A DNA stretch of 64,000 nt from Stenocarpella maydis (Eukaryota > Ascomycota > Sordariomycetes > Diaporthales > Diaporthaceae). The DNA lies in assembly GCA_002270565.1 (NCBI GenBank), contig NQMI01000049.1:168315-232314 (forward strand), in the 5' to 3' direction. The translations under genes were made by a program, and so were the position numbers. This document shows, piece by piece, positions 24,132-33,933 of this stretch (positions are counted from its first letter, which is position 1; each line of letters opens with the position of its first letter). Below the pieces are notes generated by a model that did not search any database, was not told where the DNA came from, and saw nothing but the letters and a program-made list of their open reading frames with translations.

Positions 24132-26731
24132 CTACTCGACTCTAAGCGTTCGGGGGCCTCGCTTCTTGACGGGCTTCTTCTTCTTGTGGCCCTTCTGGAA
24201 AGCTGCCACGGCACTGTGGTCTCTACCAAAGTTGTCGAGGTCCTTGACCTTGTAGATGCGTATAATCCAGTTCTCACTGGTGAATGCTTCCTCGACCGTG
24301 TTGAGGACTGGGCCCTCTGCTGGCAGACGTGCCCCGCGAACACGATCCGTAGCCTGCCCTTGCGGGAAAAGGTTGTGGTAGTTGTGGTAGGACATCTTGT
24401 ACCTGCGAGATGGTTAGTAAGAGATACACGAGTGCGCCTAGGTGAGGGGTTAAGCTCACATCAGCGAGTTTTTCATGGTATCAGTGGCCCCGTCATCGAC
24501 ACGGTACTCTCCACGCGGGGTAAAGAAGTCTCGCTCCTTGACCTCGTCAGGCCAGATACCTTCGGCAATCCTAACCATCCAGAGGAACTTGTTGATGTCA
24601 TCGCCCGAGTAACCAAGAAGACCGCCAAAGACAACAAGAACGTAGTCAACCTCATGCTGGCGCATGATAGGGTAGCTGACCTCCTCGCGGGAGCTCATGG
24701 CCTTGCCAACAGTTGCGATATGGGTGTTGTTCCAGGTGTTGTTGTCGACAAGCGTGGGCCGATCAGCCATGCCACCGATTTGGTAGCCGTAGTCCCACCA
24801 GGACATGATCTTGGCGTCCTCCTTGGTGTTTTGTCGCAGCCACTGGTAGGCCTCGCGGTAGTCGTCGATGATGTGCTGACTGCCATCGGGCATGCGACTG
24901 GCCAGGACGACGGATGGGGAGGAATAGGCGTTGGATGTTACCCAGGTGCAGTGCATTACGAAGAGAATGAGGTAGACGAGCATCCCCGCCGCCACGACCA
25001 ACTTGGACGTCTTGCTGTAGATGCCAACAATGGGCTTTTTGGAGGGGTCCGAGTGCTTGTGTCTGTTGTTTTTCTCCTTCTTGGCTGGGACGTCTACGGC
25101 CTCGGCAGCATCATCCTGCGGCTCAGGGCTCTCGGCCGACAAGTAGTTGTCCAAGATGGTCGATGCCGCGATGGCTGCCGCGACGACAACACAGGGCGTG
25201 AGTGTGAGCATGAGACGGACCATGACACCAGCAAAGTAGCTGCCAAGGACGGCATAGCTGATGAGGAAGATGTGCTCGTCGCCCAGCCTGTCGAAGCACA
25301 GATAGATACCCGCTGGGAAAAGGTAGATCAGCATGTTCAGGTCGAAGAAGAAAGCCGGCCAGGCGGTCGGCTGATGCTCCGAGACTGACGCAATGATGGG
25401 GATATGGACCTTGGCGTATCCCGTGTCGAAAAGCGAGTAGAAACGTCCTCCCCAGGCAGCAATCTTGCCCGTCTTGACGAGAAGGACGTTCGCGCCGATT
25501 CCGATTAGGATAAGGGCAAAGAAGGACACCCATCGCCATTTGTTAACTACCTTGGGGTCGAACATGCCTGTGAACCAGTTGAAGAAACCATAGAATTGCA
25601 TCAGGCCAAACACACCTATGCAGTGTAAGTAGGCGATCCATGGGCATGCGACGGTGTGGTCATTGACTTACCGAGAGCTCCAAAGTGGTCGCTGGTGCTG
25701 ATGGCCAGGAAGTTGATGAAAGGCACTTGCATGATGCCCAGGAAGCCAATTGCGTAGAACGTGGTGTAAGCCACGTATAGCCGGTTGCTGTACCTACCCG
25801 AGACGCAGAGCATCAGACTGTGGACGGCGATGAGGTTGTCGATGAAGGTATATCCACCCCAAGACGCGGCCATCCAGTCGTAGGAGAGCGCACATAGAGC
25901 GGCCCACATGATGGAGCCCTGCTTGACAGCCTTGATCCAGAGGAAGAAGGTGAGCACCAGCAGGAAGATGGCAATGGCCTCGTTATCGTAACTTCCGGCG
26001 ACGGACCGGGAGATGTATCCGGGAGCAATGCCCATGAATGCAGCAGCCAGGAGACCGGCGGACTTGGACGTGGACAGCTCATTGGTCAGCCAGTATGCTG
26101 CGAGGGCAGTGAGGCCAGAGAATCCCGGGGCGAGCAGGACGCAGATGTTTCGAATGTCGACGGGGATGGTCAGAAGGCGGAAGAGATGATAGATGATGCC
26201 GCTGGTGGCCATGAGGCCGGGGTACAGAGTTCCTCCGGTGACACGGCCGAGAGGGTACCATGTTCGATCGTCAAACCAGTCCCAGAAGCTGTAGAATCCA
26301 TTTGCAACGAGGTACTTTGTAGCCCTGAAATTGAACCAAGGGTCGACTGTGGTGAGATAGAGTCAGCGATCGAGCGGGTGGGACCTGGGAGCAAGGCAAG
26401 GCTCGGGTGGGTTGCAATCGAGGCGCAGCCCGGAGGTGTACTGACATTCATGGATAATACTCTCGAAACCTGTGGAAGACAGTTGTCAGCATAATTCAAA
26501 AAGTCCGGTATGAAAACACAACCGGGTGCTCTTCTCGGTTCTATACACCATGTGGGAGACATGAGGGAGCTTCATGGACGAGGCGAGGCAGGTATACTCA
26601 CGGATGACCGAGAACAGACGGCTGGCGACGGCGGCTCCAGCGATCAAGAAGAGGATAACAACTCGGAACAGAGCTCTTGTGTTCTGTCCCTGGCTGCTGG
26701 CAGAAAGAAGGGTGGACACGCCAGCCGACAT
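24132..26731 (-). CDS. STT3: STT3, catalytic subunit of oligosaccharyltransferase
   Basis: The predicted protein has 751 residues in five exons: 26731-26602, 26469-26446, 26346-25672, 25615-24460 and 24402-24132. Introns are 132, 99, 56 and 57 bp. The enzyme transfers the dolichol-linked glycan to Asn-X-Ser/Thr sequons in the ER lumen. Hallmarks in order are HEFDPWFNFRATKYL (first luminal loop, metal-binding Asp), SVAGSYDNEAIAIF (second acidic loop), many hydrophobic segments, SWWDYGYQIGG (WWDYG sequon-recognition motif) and DNNTWNNTHIATVGKAMSS with the following DK-type motif. The basic C-terminus is KKKKPVKKRGPRTLRVE. The family is about 710-760 residues. Exon 2 is only 24 nt, yet it is required to encode FESIIHE. 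The start MSAGVSTLL at 26731 is chosen because it directly precedes the first membrane segment; upstream in-frame codons are not family-like. Confidence 0.96.
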
Positions 26732-27987
26732 GGTGGGCTGATTGATGAGAAAGGAACAGGCTATGCCTGAGGAAAGGAGGGTGGGAGTGTCGTCGTTATC
26801 GGGGGGTTTGGCGTTGACGATTCCCCAAGAGCTCCAGAAGTACGTCGCCTGTGCGAGGTTCAGGACAGTTTGAAGCTTCACCAGTCCGTCCCTGAGCTGG
26901 GGTGCGGCAGTAAAGTCTTGGCGGCAGTGCAGGCACAACCAAGTGGGTCTGTTTTGGGTGTAGGTGGTGTGTCCTGGAGAAGCTCGGGCCAGCTATCCTC
27001 TACACAAGAGATTACGTACGTATCTACTGACCTAGGTACTCTGTAGACTACCTTGGGACGCTGCACTTCTCCAGCCAGGGCCGTCATCACCTTCTGCTGC
27101 TGGTGGCTGGACATTCGGGATGCTTCAGTTCATTCACCACTACACCACACACAAGTCTAATCACAAGCCAATAATCACTTCAGAAACCCACAATGGTAAC
27201 TCCAATATGTGGCCTGATGCAACAGCTTTATTGATCGCGCCTGTGTTATTCTTGACTGTACTTTCTGATGTGCCGTCCAAGGATGTGGGCCGTCTTCTAA
27301 GCTAGATAGAGGACTGATGCTGGTATATAAGAAGTAGTCATGGCTTGGCATGTTCTCATGGACTCCCATGAGTTGACAGAAGAGCATCTGAACCTACAAC
27401 AGCGATGTCACACTCCTCCACACTCATTACCTTGCATTGTCCTATCTGGGACTCCTCTTGCAGAGGTATCAGCCAGTGCATAATGCAAGAGGACTCACTC
27501 GAGCTGTTTGGCAGAGCCATGTTGAACGTGAAATCGGCGACTACCGCAAGTCCAACACGAGCCAGAGTAGCCTAGCCCCTGATCTCAGAAGAGCCCGTTA
27601 GTCGCTCATGGCCCTCATCTGGACCGGATACGGAAGCAAACGGATCCATCACCTCTGCAGAATTCAGTGAATCCCTGGCATGCCGTCTAATTTAGTATTG
27701 TACAGTCGCAAACTTTTCGGATAGGTATCTAGGTTGGTAAGAAAGGTCTAGTGCCGCAGTCCGCATGGATCGAATTATCGCGTGGATCTGCTTTTGTTGC
27801 TTCGGCCAGGCCATCCATCGTCCCGCAAATACGCCGTAGCTTGTCGCATAGGGGTCGTATCGCCTCCGCGCAAAAGTCGCCCGCCTGCCGTGCTGTCTCA
27901 GGTTGGCTTGTCCTCTTTCCCGCCTGGCCCTAACCGCAGCTACTCCGCCGCCCAAGGTCCCCTACCGGATGGCCAGTTTTACCAGCT
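26732..27987. other. intergenic, STT3 promoter and ATP synthase e 3' region
   Basis: I see no gene. A CCTAGGTAC word occurs near 27033. The open frames here are short and unremarkable. Confidence 0.55.
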
Positions 27988-28526
27988 CTAAGGACTCTCC
28001 TTGACCAGAGCGTTGAAGTATTCCTCCAAGTTGAAGTTCGGGCTCATTGGATCTTGGTTGACTGCTTTCCCGCGTAAGCTTGCATTCCTTCTCATTTAAG
28101 GGCTGATGCACTGTGCGGACAAGCGCCCCGGCACGACGCTCGCGGTTGTTTCTGGAAGGTCGATACTCACGTCCGCCAGTTGTGGAGCCCAGGGGTGCTG
28201 GGTTCTTCTTCTTCGCGAACTCCTCCTTGGCCTTCTGTATTAAATGCTGCTTGTGCTCATACTCCCGCTTCTCCGAGGCTGCCCTATTGGCTGCGTTGAT
28301 CGATCTCTGATGAGAAAAGCCGTAAAGCACGCCGAGGGCCAGGGCGGAGTACCGGAGTACCTGGAGGGGGTGTAAATGTCAGTATCGATGGCTTCTTCCG
28401 GTCTCGCGTCCCTGACGTTGGCGACGAGGTGCGGAGGGGGCTGAGCTGTGCTCGTGCGCGGGAAACAGTGGCCATGCCAGGCGAGGCGCCGAGGTGACAT
28501 ACGTTGACTCCTGATGTGGCAGACAT
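27988..28526 (-). CDS. ATP21: mitochondrial F1Fo ATP synthase subunit e
   Basis: The predicted protein has 95 residues in three exons: 28526-28503 (8 codons), 28360-28171 and 28061-27988. Introns are 142 and 109 bp. It reads MSATSGVN, then VLRYSALALGVLYGFSHQRS, then a charged helix (AANRAASEKREYEHKQHLIQ and AKEEFAKKKNP), ending in NFNLEEYFNALVKESP. Subunit e (yeast Atp21/Tim11) is an inner-membrane protein whose single N-terminal membrane helix carries a glycine-based dimerisation motif; it supports ATP synthase dimers and cristae shape. Length and layout fit the fungal family (about 90-100 residues). The third exon is assigned from the conserved acidic C-terminus and a clean GCAG acceptor. 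It is divergent from the dynein intermediate chain gene. Confidence 0.9.
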
Positions 28527-29171
28527 TGGGAGATTTGACGGCGCCTCGCGACCGCTGGTGACACAGGGTAGGAAGGACTGAATAACAGATCGCGGGGCGG
28601 GCAATTGATGTCAATTGACCCGGGTGGGATGGTCGTCGAGCCGAGTCGAGGGGATCTGGTTTGTCGTTTAGGAGCTGGGGCACTGCGAAGTTTGTCTGTC
28701 GGGAATTTTCGCCGGGCAGAGCTTCCAAAGCCAAAGCAGGCCTGCCAGGATGGGGAATGGCTGACCACCAAATGAACGAACAGGCCTGCCGAGAGACAGA
28801 CACAGTGAGGGAGCACGGACGTTCCCGGTTGCCAGAGGACGCCCAGGGCGTGCAGCTACCACTACGGCCAACGACCACTGGCGGGTTGCTGCTGGCCTGC
28901 AGTCAACTCCTCCTTGGCGCTACCGGCGCATACGCCCCCTTGGTCGCGAGCGCGCTGTTGACATTGAAACCAAGGGAGCATTGGACACATGAGGAGCAAA
29001 GCACTCGAGATAACACAGCACAAGCCCCTCATCAACCTCACGTCAAAGGCCCGACAAATACAACGCACTGATCGCAGCCACAAAGAGCCTTTCCAAAGAC
29101 TTCCCTTCTCCTATTGATGATCCCAAGCGTCCTGGAAATGGGCTGTTGAACGGCAGCACACCGCACCCGCA
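28527..29171. promoter_or_regulatory. shared intergenic region of two divergent genes
   Basis: These 645 bp separate the ATG of ATP synthase e (-) and the ATG of dynein intermediate chain (+) and must hold both promoters. I recognise no clear TATA box. Presence of promoters is inferred from gene orientation only. Confidence 0.6.
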
Positions 29172-31316
29172 ATGCAACAACGTCGGGACGAGATACTTGC
29201 GAAGAAGGCCAAGCTCGCAGAGCTCAAGCGCCAGAGGGAGCTTCGCGCCACTCAACATGGACCGGGTCGCCCGAGCCTCAGCGGCAGCGATGTCAGGAGC
29301 CCACCCCGAGCGTCGACCTCCTGCCGGTTTTGCTAACCAGCGACACAGTTGATCTCACCGGCGCCCGCCCGAGCTGACAATCGCCGAGAAATCGAGTCCT
29401 TGATCAACAGCCTAGTTGGCGAGAGCCGGCCTGGGTCTGTCACCACAGGTGGCGCTGCGTCGCCGGCACATCGAGGAAGTCGTCCGAACAGTGTTTTGAG
29501 TGCTGGGGAGACCAGCAATGGAGCCATCTCAGAGTTCACGTCACCGCCGGGCATCGAGATCCCGGCCCAGACGGTATATAGCCAGCCGCAGACCCTGAGC
29601 ACAGTGCCTCTGACGACGATATATGAATGCCCACCATCACCAGTCAAGGAGATATTCTCCTACAGCAAGGGCGTGCAGACGTCGGAGGACTTATTTCCGG
29701 CCGCGGCACGGCCGCGCGCCTTCTCGCTCGAATCCTTACCCGAGGACGCTTCATCGACACCCAACAAGCGCATGAGCAGGAGGGAGCGAGACAGGGAAGA
29801 AGAGCTACGGCAGAAGCTCCGGAAAGAAATAGAGGAGGAGCTACAGGCAGCGAGGGACCTGACAGCAGAGGGCGACGTCAAGAAGGCGGCCTTGCCCGAC
29901 TCGAGTTTCGCTACCAGGACACTGACAAACGACGAGCTGAATGCGATCGTCTCTTCAGACGAGTTTGTGGACTTTTTTGACCGATCACTCAAGGTCATCG
30001 AGAAGACCCTGGATCAGTATGACGTTTTGACAGATTACACGCTAGGAGCGCAGAACATTGAGGACGAGGACGAGCAAGGCAATGTCGGGGGTAAGGGCCG
30101 CCGCAAGGTCAAGGAGATACGACAATTCTATGACGAGCGATGGTCCAAGAAGCGCATGGTCAGCGCCATAGACTTTTCCCCGAAATTCCAGGAACTGGTT
30201 CTGGCGTCTTATACAAAGAACCCATCGGCGCCGCACGAGCCAGATGGGGTGGTCCAAGTCTGGAACCTGAATCTGCACGATCGGCCGGAGTTTGTGTTCC
30301 ATGCACAGTCCGACATTCTCACTGCCAAGTTCTCTCCTTTCCACCCCAATCTCATTGTGGGCGGGGCCTACAGCGGACAGGTCCTTCTCTGGGACACGAG
30401 AGCTCGCTCTGCGCCTGTACAAAAGACCCCGCTGACCGGCTATGGACACACACATCCCGTCTACGCCATCGACATCATCGGCACGCAAAACGCCAACAAC
30501 ATCATATCATGTTCCACTGACGGCACGGTATGCGGATGGGCCGTTGATATGCTGGCGCAGCCGGCGGAGACACTTAACCTCCAAGCCCCGCCCCCCAACA
30601 AGACCGACTACATCAGCCCTCTCTGCTTGTCGTTCCCACAGGCCGACCCTACCTTCTTCCTGGTGGGGACGGAGGAAGGCACCATCTTCCCGTGCCACAG
30701 ATATGACCGCGCCGGAGCCAAGGCTGGCGTTGACCCAAGGGTCAGCTACAAAGGCCATGCGGCGCCGGTCATGTCCCTCGACTTTCATCCGGCCAGGGGA
30801 CCGGTTGACCTCGGCGACCTCGTCATCTCCAGCAGCCTGGACTGGAGCGTGAAGTTGTGGAAGGTGCGGGCGCCGGCCACGACATCCGGAATCGGTGGTG
30901 CCGGTGCGGGAGGTGAGGGTGCGGTGTCGCACCTGATGGATTTCGTCCGCGAGGACGTAGTCTACGACGCCGCCTGGTCGCCCATCAAGCCGGGCGTCTT
31001 CTCGCTCGTCGACGGCGCGGGCTGGGTTGAGCTCTGGGACATTACCGTGGAGACGGAGGAGCCGGTGGCGAGGATCAGCCCCAGCCCCAGGAAGGACAGC
31101 CGGGCAATGCTTTCCAAGAGCTTGAATAAGGTGAGGTGGGAACAGCAGGAGGGCAAGCGGCTGGCTGTTGGCGGCATTGATGGCGCCTTGACAGTGTTCG
31201 AGGTCGGGCCAGATCTGGGTGGGAAGGAGAACCTGAAGAATGAGGAGTGGACCAACGTAAAGAAATTGGTCAACAGGGTCGAGGCAGTTGGCGTGAACGG
31301 TGCGACGGAGATGTAG
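29172..31316 (+). CDS. cytoplasmic dynein intermediate chain
   Basis: The predicted protein has 695 residues in two exons: 29172-29291 and 29349-31316. The 57 bp intron has a GTCAGG donor, a TTTGCTAAC branch site and a CACAG acceptor. Exon 1 encodes the N-terminal coiled coil MQQRRDEILAKKAKLAELKR that binds dynactin p150 in this family. After splicing comes RADNRREIESLINSLVG, then a Ser-rich linker with a TIYECPPS / GVQTSED stretch (light-chain binding region in homologues), then a Glu/Arg-rich helix (about residues 170-210). The C-terminal half is a WD40 propeller (about residues 310-690) with VQVWNLN, GGAYSGQVLLWD, SCSTDGTVCGW, SSLDWSVKLWK and GWVELWD. The protein links the dynein heavy chain to dynactin and cargo for minus-end transport of nuclei and endosomes. 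Confidence 0.95.
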
Positions 31317-31891
31317 GGCGATGAAAGGGACCATATCGGATCGCATAATCTCGTCGAGATGTGCCTACCTTTGGACACAGAGCTCGAGATGCGAGAGTGA
31401 TTCTGGCGTCGTGAGCTTTATGAATATACCCCAAGTACAACCGAGATGTTCTTCAGGGTTAGCAAAATGCACCTTTTGTCACTTAGAAGCGGGCAATTGT
31501 GTGCCCCGTCGCTGTCACGGAGAACAATACTATGGTAGTCCCTGCGGGTTGTGACCCCCGGATGGGTTATATAATCAGTATCGGGATTGGTGGGCCAGGA
31601 AGCTTTGAAGGGTGGGTTCTAGGGACTGCAGGGGTGAGTCTACTAGTAGTGTAGTAGGCAGGCCAAGCAAGCGACAACCCGAAATTTTTTTTTTGGGAAT
31701 GCCATCACCCATTTCGTCGCCAACCCCTGCCAGAACATCACTTCACTCTTTCAATCGCAACTCTTTTTGGGAACTTCGTTGTTCTCAGGTCAAAATAGTC
31801 TCAGTCCGTCACAATGTTCGTCACCACAGTCCCCAAAATTCCGGTTGCCCTGATCCGCAGTCGTTGAATGATGAACCAGCTCTAATCGTCA
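31317..31891. other. intergenic; probable leader of RRM gene
   Basis: Positions 31814-31911 contain an ATG at 31814 followed by sequence with a good branch site (CTCTAATC) and a strong acceptor (TTTTTTTGCAG, ending 31907). An intron in or near the leader of the next gene is therefore likely. Confidence 0.5.
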
Positions 31892-32840
31892 ATGTTTTTT
31901 TGCAGGAACTCTTTCAGACGCGCCGCTCTGAGGGCCGCCGTTTCGGCGTCTCGCGCCCCTGCTACCAAGGCCCAGATGCTTGGTGTCGCCACGCAGATCT
32001 CTGCACCAAGAATAATCGTCCCCGCGGCCGTGCGCTGCTTCTCGCAGACACTGCGCGTCGCCAACGAGGAGCCTGCTACCAACATCGCCGAGGGTTAGTA
32101 CACTGTATACCTGCTGGACGTGAGTTTGGGGGGTGTCGTAAAAACAAAAACACGAAGAAACTGACAGAATTCCTGCAGCTGGGCAGCCCGGCGCCAACGG
32201 AGGGCAGCCCGGCGCCGACGGACAGGAGTCCGGCCATGGGCTGTTCATCCGGAACATGGTGTTCGAGGCGAATGAGGACCACCTGAGGGAGGCTTACGAG
32301 AAGTACGGAGAGATTACCAAGGCCGTTGTTGCCCGCGATGCTCGCGGTCTCAGTAGAGGGTATGTCGTGATAAAATCGAAGCAGGACACGCAGCCTGGCG
32401 CGTTTGCTCGCTAACCACCCCACTACTACAGGTACGGCTTCGTGTGGTTCACCGAGAAGGAGGCTATGGAGAAGGCTATCGCCGGCACCGACTCATCCTT
32501 CTGGCACGGACGCCGCATCCAGGTTTCAGCGCGGGCACCCAAGAACAACAGGCAGGACACTGGCATGGGACCAACCAAGTCCCTCTACGTTGGCAACATC
32601 CCGTACGAGACGACCGACGCGGAGCTGAACCGCATCTTCCGCGAGCTGGAAAACGTGACCGACGTCCGTGTCGCTGTTGACCGTACCACCGGATGGCCCC
32701 GTGGATTCGCCCATGCTGATTTTGCCGACGTCGAGTCTTGCAAGGCGGCGAGGGAGAAGCTGCAGGGTACTACCATCGGCGGCCGGGAGTTGAGGCTTGA
32801 CTTTGCGACCGAGGTCACCAAGGGAGCCAGCAGGCGATAA
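31892..32840 (+). CDS. two-RRM RNA-binding protein with mitochondrial-type presequence
   Basis: In the model given the protein has 263 residues: exons 31892-32093, 32179-32359 and 32432-32840, with introns of 85 and 72 bp. The N-terminus is basic and hydroxylated without acidic residues (RNSFRRAALRAAVSASRA) and ends near RCFSQTLRVA, typical of an organellar import sequence. A short duplicated GQPGANG/GQPGADG linker precedes RRM1 (GLFIRNMVF; RNP1 RGYGFVWF). RRM2 has SLYVGNIPY and RNP1 RGFAHADF. The likely role is binding mitochondrial RNA, by inference. The start is uncertain. ATG 31892 overlaps a strong 3' splice site, so the true start may be a short upstream exon, or Met at 31976 after a spliced leader. 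Confidence 0.8.
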
Positions 32841-33933
32841 GCGACCAAGAGGACGTCGTAAAGGGTGAGGCTTGAGAAGCCACGACACAGGGAGGATGTG
32901 ACTGGGCAGAGCGGCTGTGCGGACTGGATTGTGCGGCGTGAGACACGACCAGCTTCTTGAGGTGTTCTACCACATGGCTGTTCACGATAGCCGTATGGGT
33001 CTTCGCCATATTTACCAGCGCCTGCGAGAATGCAGCAGGGCATAGCGCCTGCTGGCTGCGGCGAGGGATCAATTCTCTGATAGCGAGACACGAACCATTT
33101 TAAGATGTACAAGTAGAAAGCTCAACTAGACCTGGTGGGCGGCGTCCTCGGCGTGTCGCCGGGGATTTGCTACGGCGCTCTCAGGTCTTGTGTGGTGTAC
33201 GAATCCCGAACGATGAAGAGAAACATCTCCGCATTTGAAGTCCAACGGTGCCAAGCCTTGTTTATGGAAGTGGAATCGTGCTGGCTGTTGCGTGGTGGTA
33301 GTTGGTCCGGTTCCCGCTGTCTTTGGCTGGTGGCCCAGTCTGCATACCTAGGTAGGTAGGTCTAAAATGGAGCTTACAGAGGTATTTACAACCCTCCGCT
33401 TGTAGACATGCCCACTAGATTATATTCTTTAATTAAACAAGTACTTGCCAAGCTGTAGATATCTATAATCCAGCGTACCAATCGGCTGTGGGCCGGGCAC
33501 TCTCGATTTGCCTCTGTGCCCCCCTCCATTTCTCGCCCTGTACGTCTCTGTCTTCTCCTGGTCAAGGTGCAACTGACTGGCAGTCACCGTCGTCGGAAGC
33601 ACGCGAATGCCTCGGCAAGTTTTAAACTTCTGGCGCCTGCTCGGCTAGCCGTGGCCGGCCCACTTCCCCAAGTTTTGCCCCTCACATGTGCAGGCCTTCC
33701 CCCTCGCTTTCGAAGCCACCTCAACGTCCTCTGTCTACCCCAGTCTTGGACATACATTCCGTGCCATTGACACCACCTTACTCCTTACTCGAGGGCCGCC
33801 AGACACACGCTCCCATCGCTCAACCACCCTCCGCTCGCATTATTAATTGCTTCTCCCAGTCTTTCTAGGCACGGCCATCTGAGATCGACTCCTCCACTGC
33901 ACCCTAGGCAACAACACATCCACCCACGGCACA
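32841..33933. other. intergenic, RRM gene 3' region and PEX5 promoter
   Basis: No gene is recognised in this 1.1 kb. A CCTAGGTAGGTAGG word occurs near 33347-33361. The last about 400 bp before the PEX5 ATG are C/T-rich, typical of a fungal leader. Confidence 0.55.

Noticed and set aside
24024..25388. 454-codon open frame on the + strand
   Set aside because: It lies exactly antisense to STT3 exons; its length comes from third-position GC bias of the real gene, and it matches no family.
30507..31346. 279-codon open frame on the minus strand
   Set aside because: It is antisense to the WD40 part of the dynein intermediate chain.
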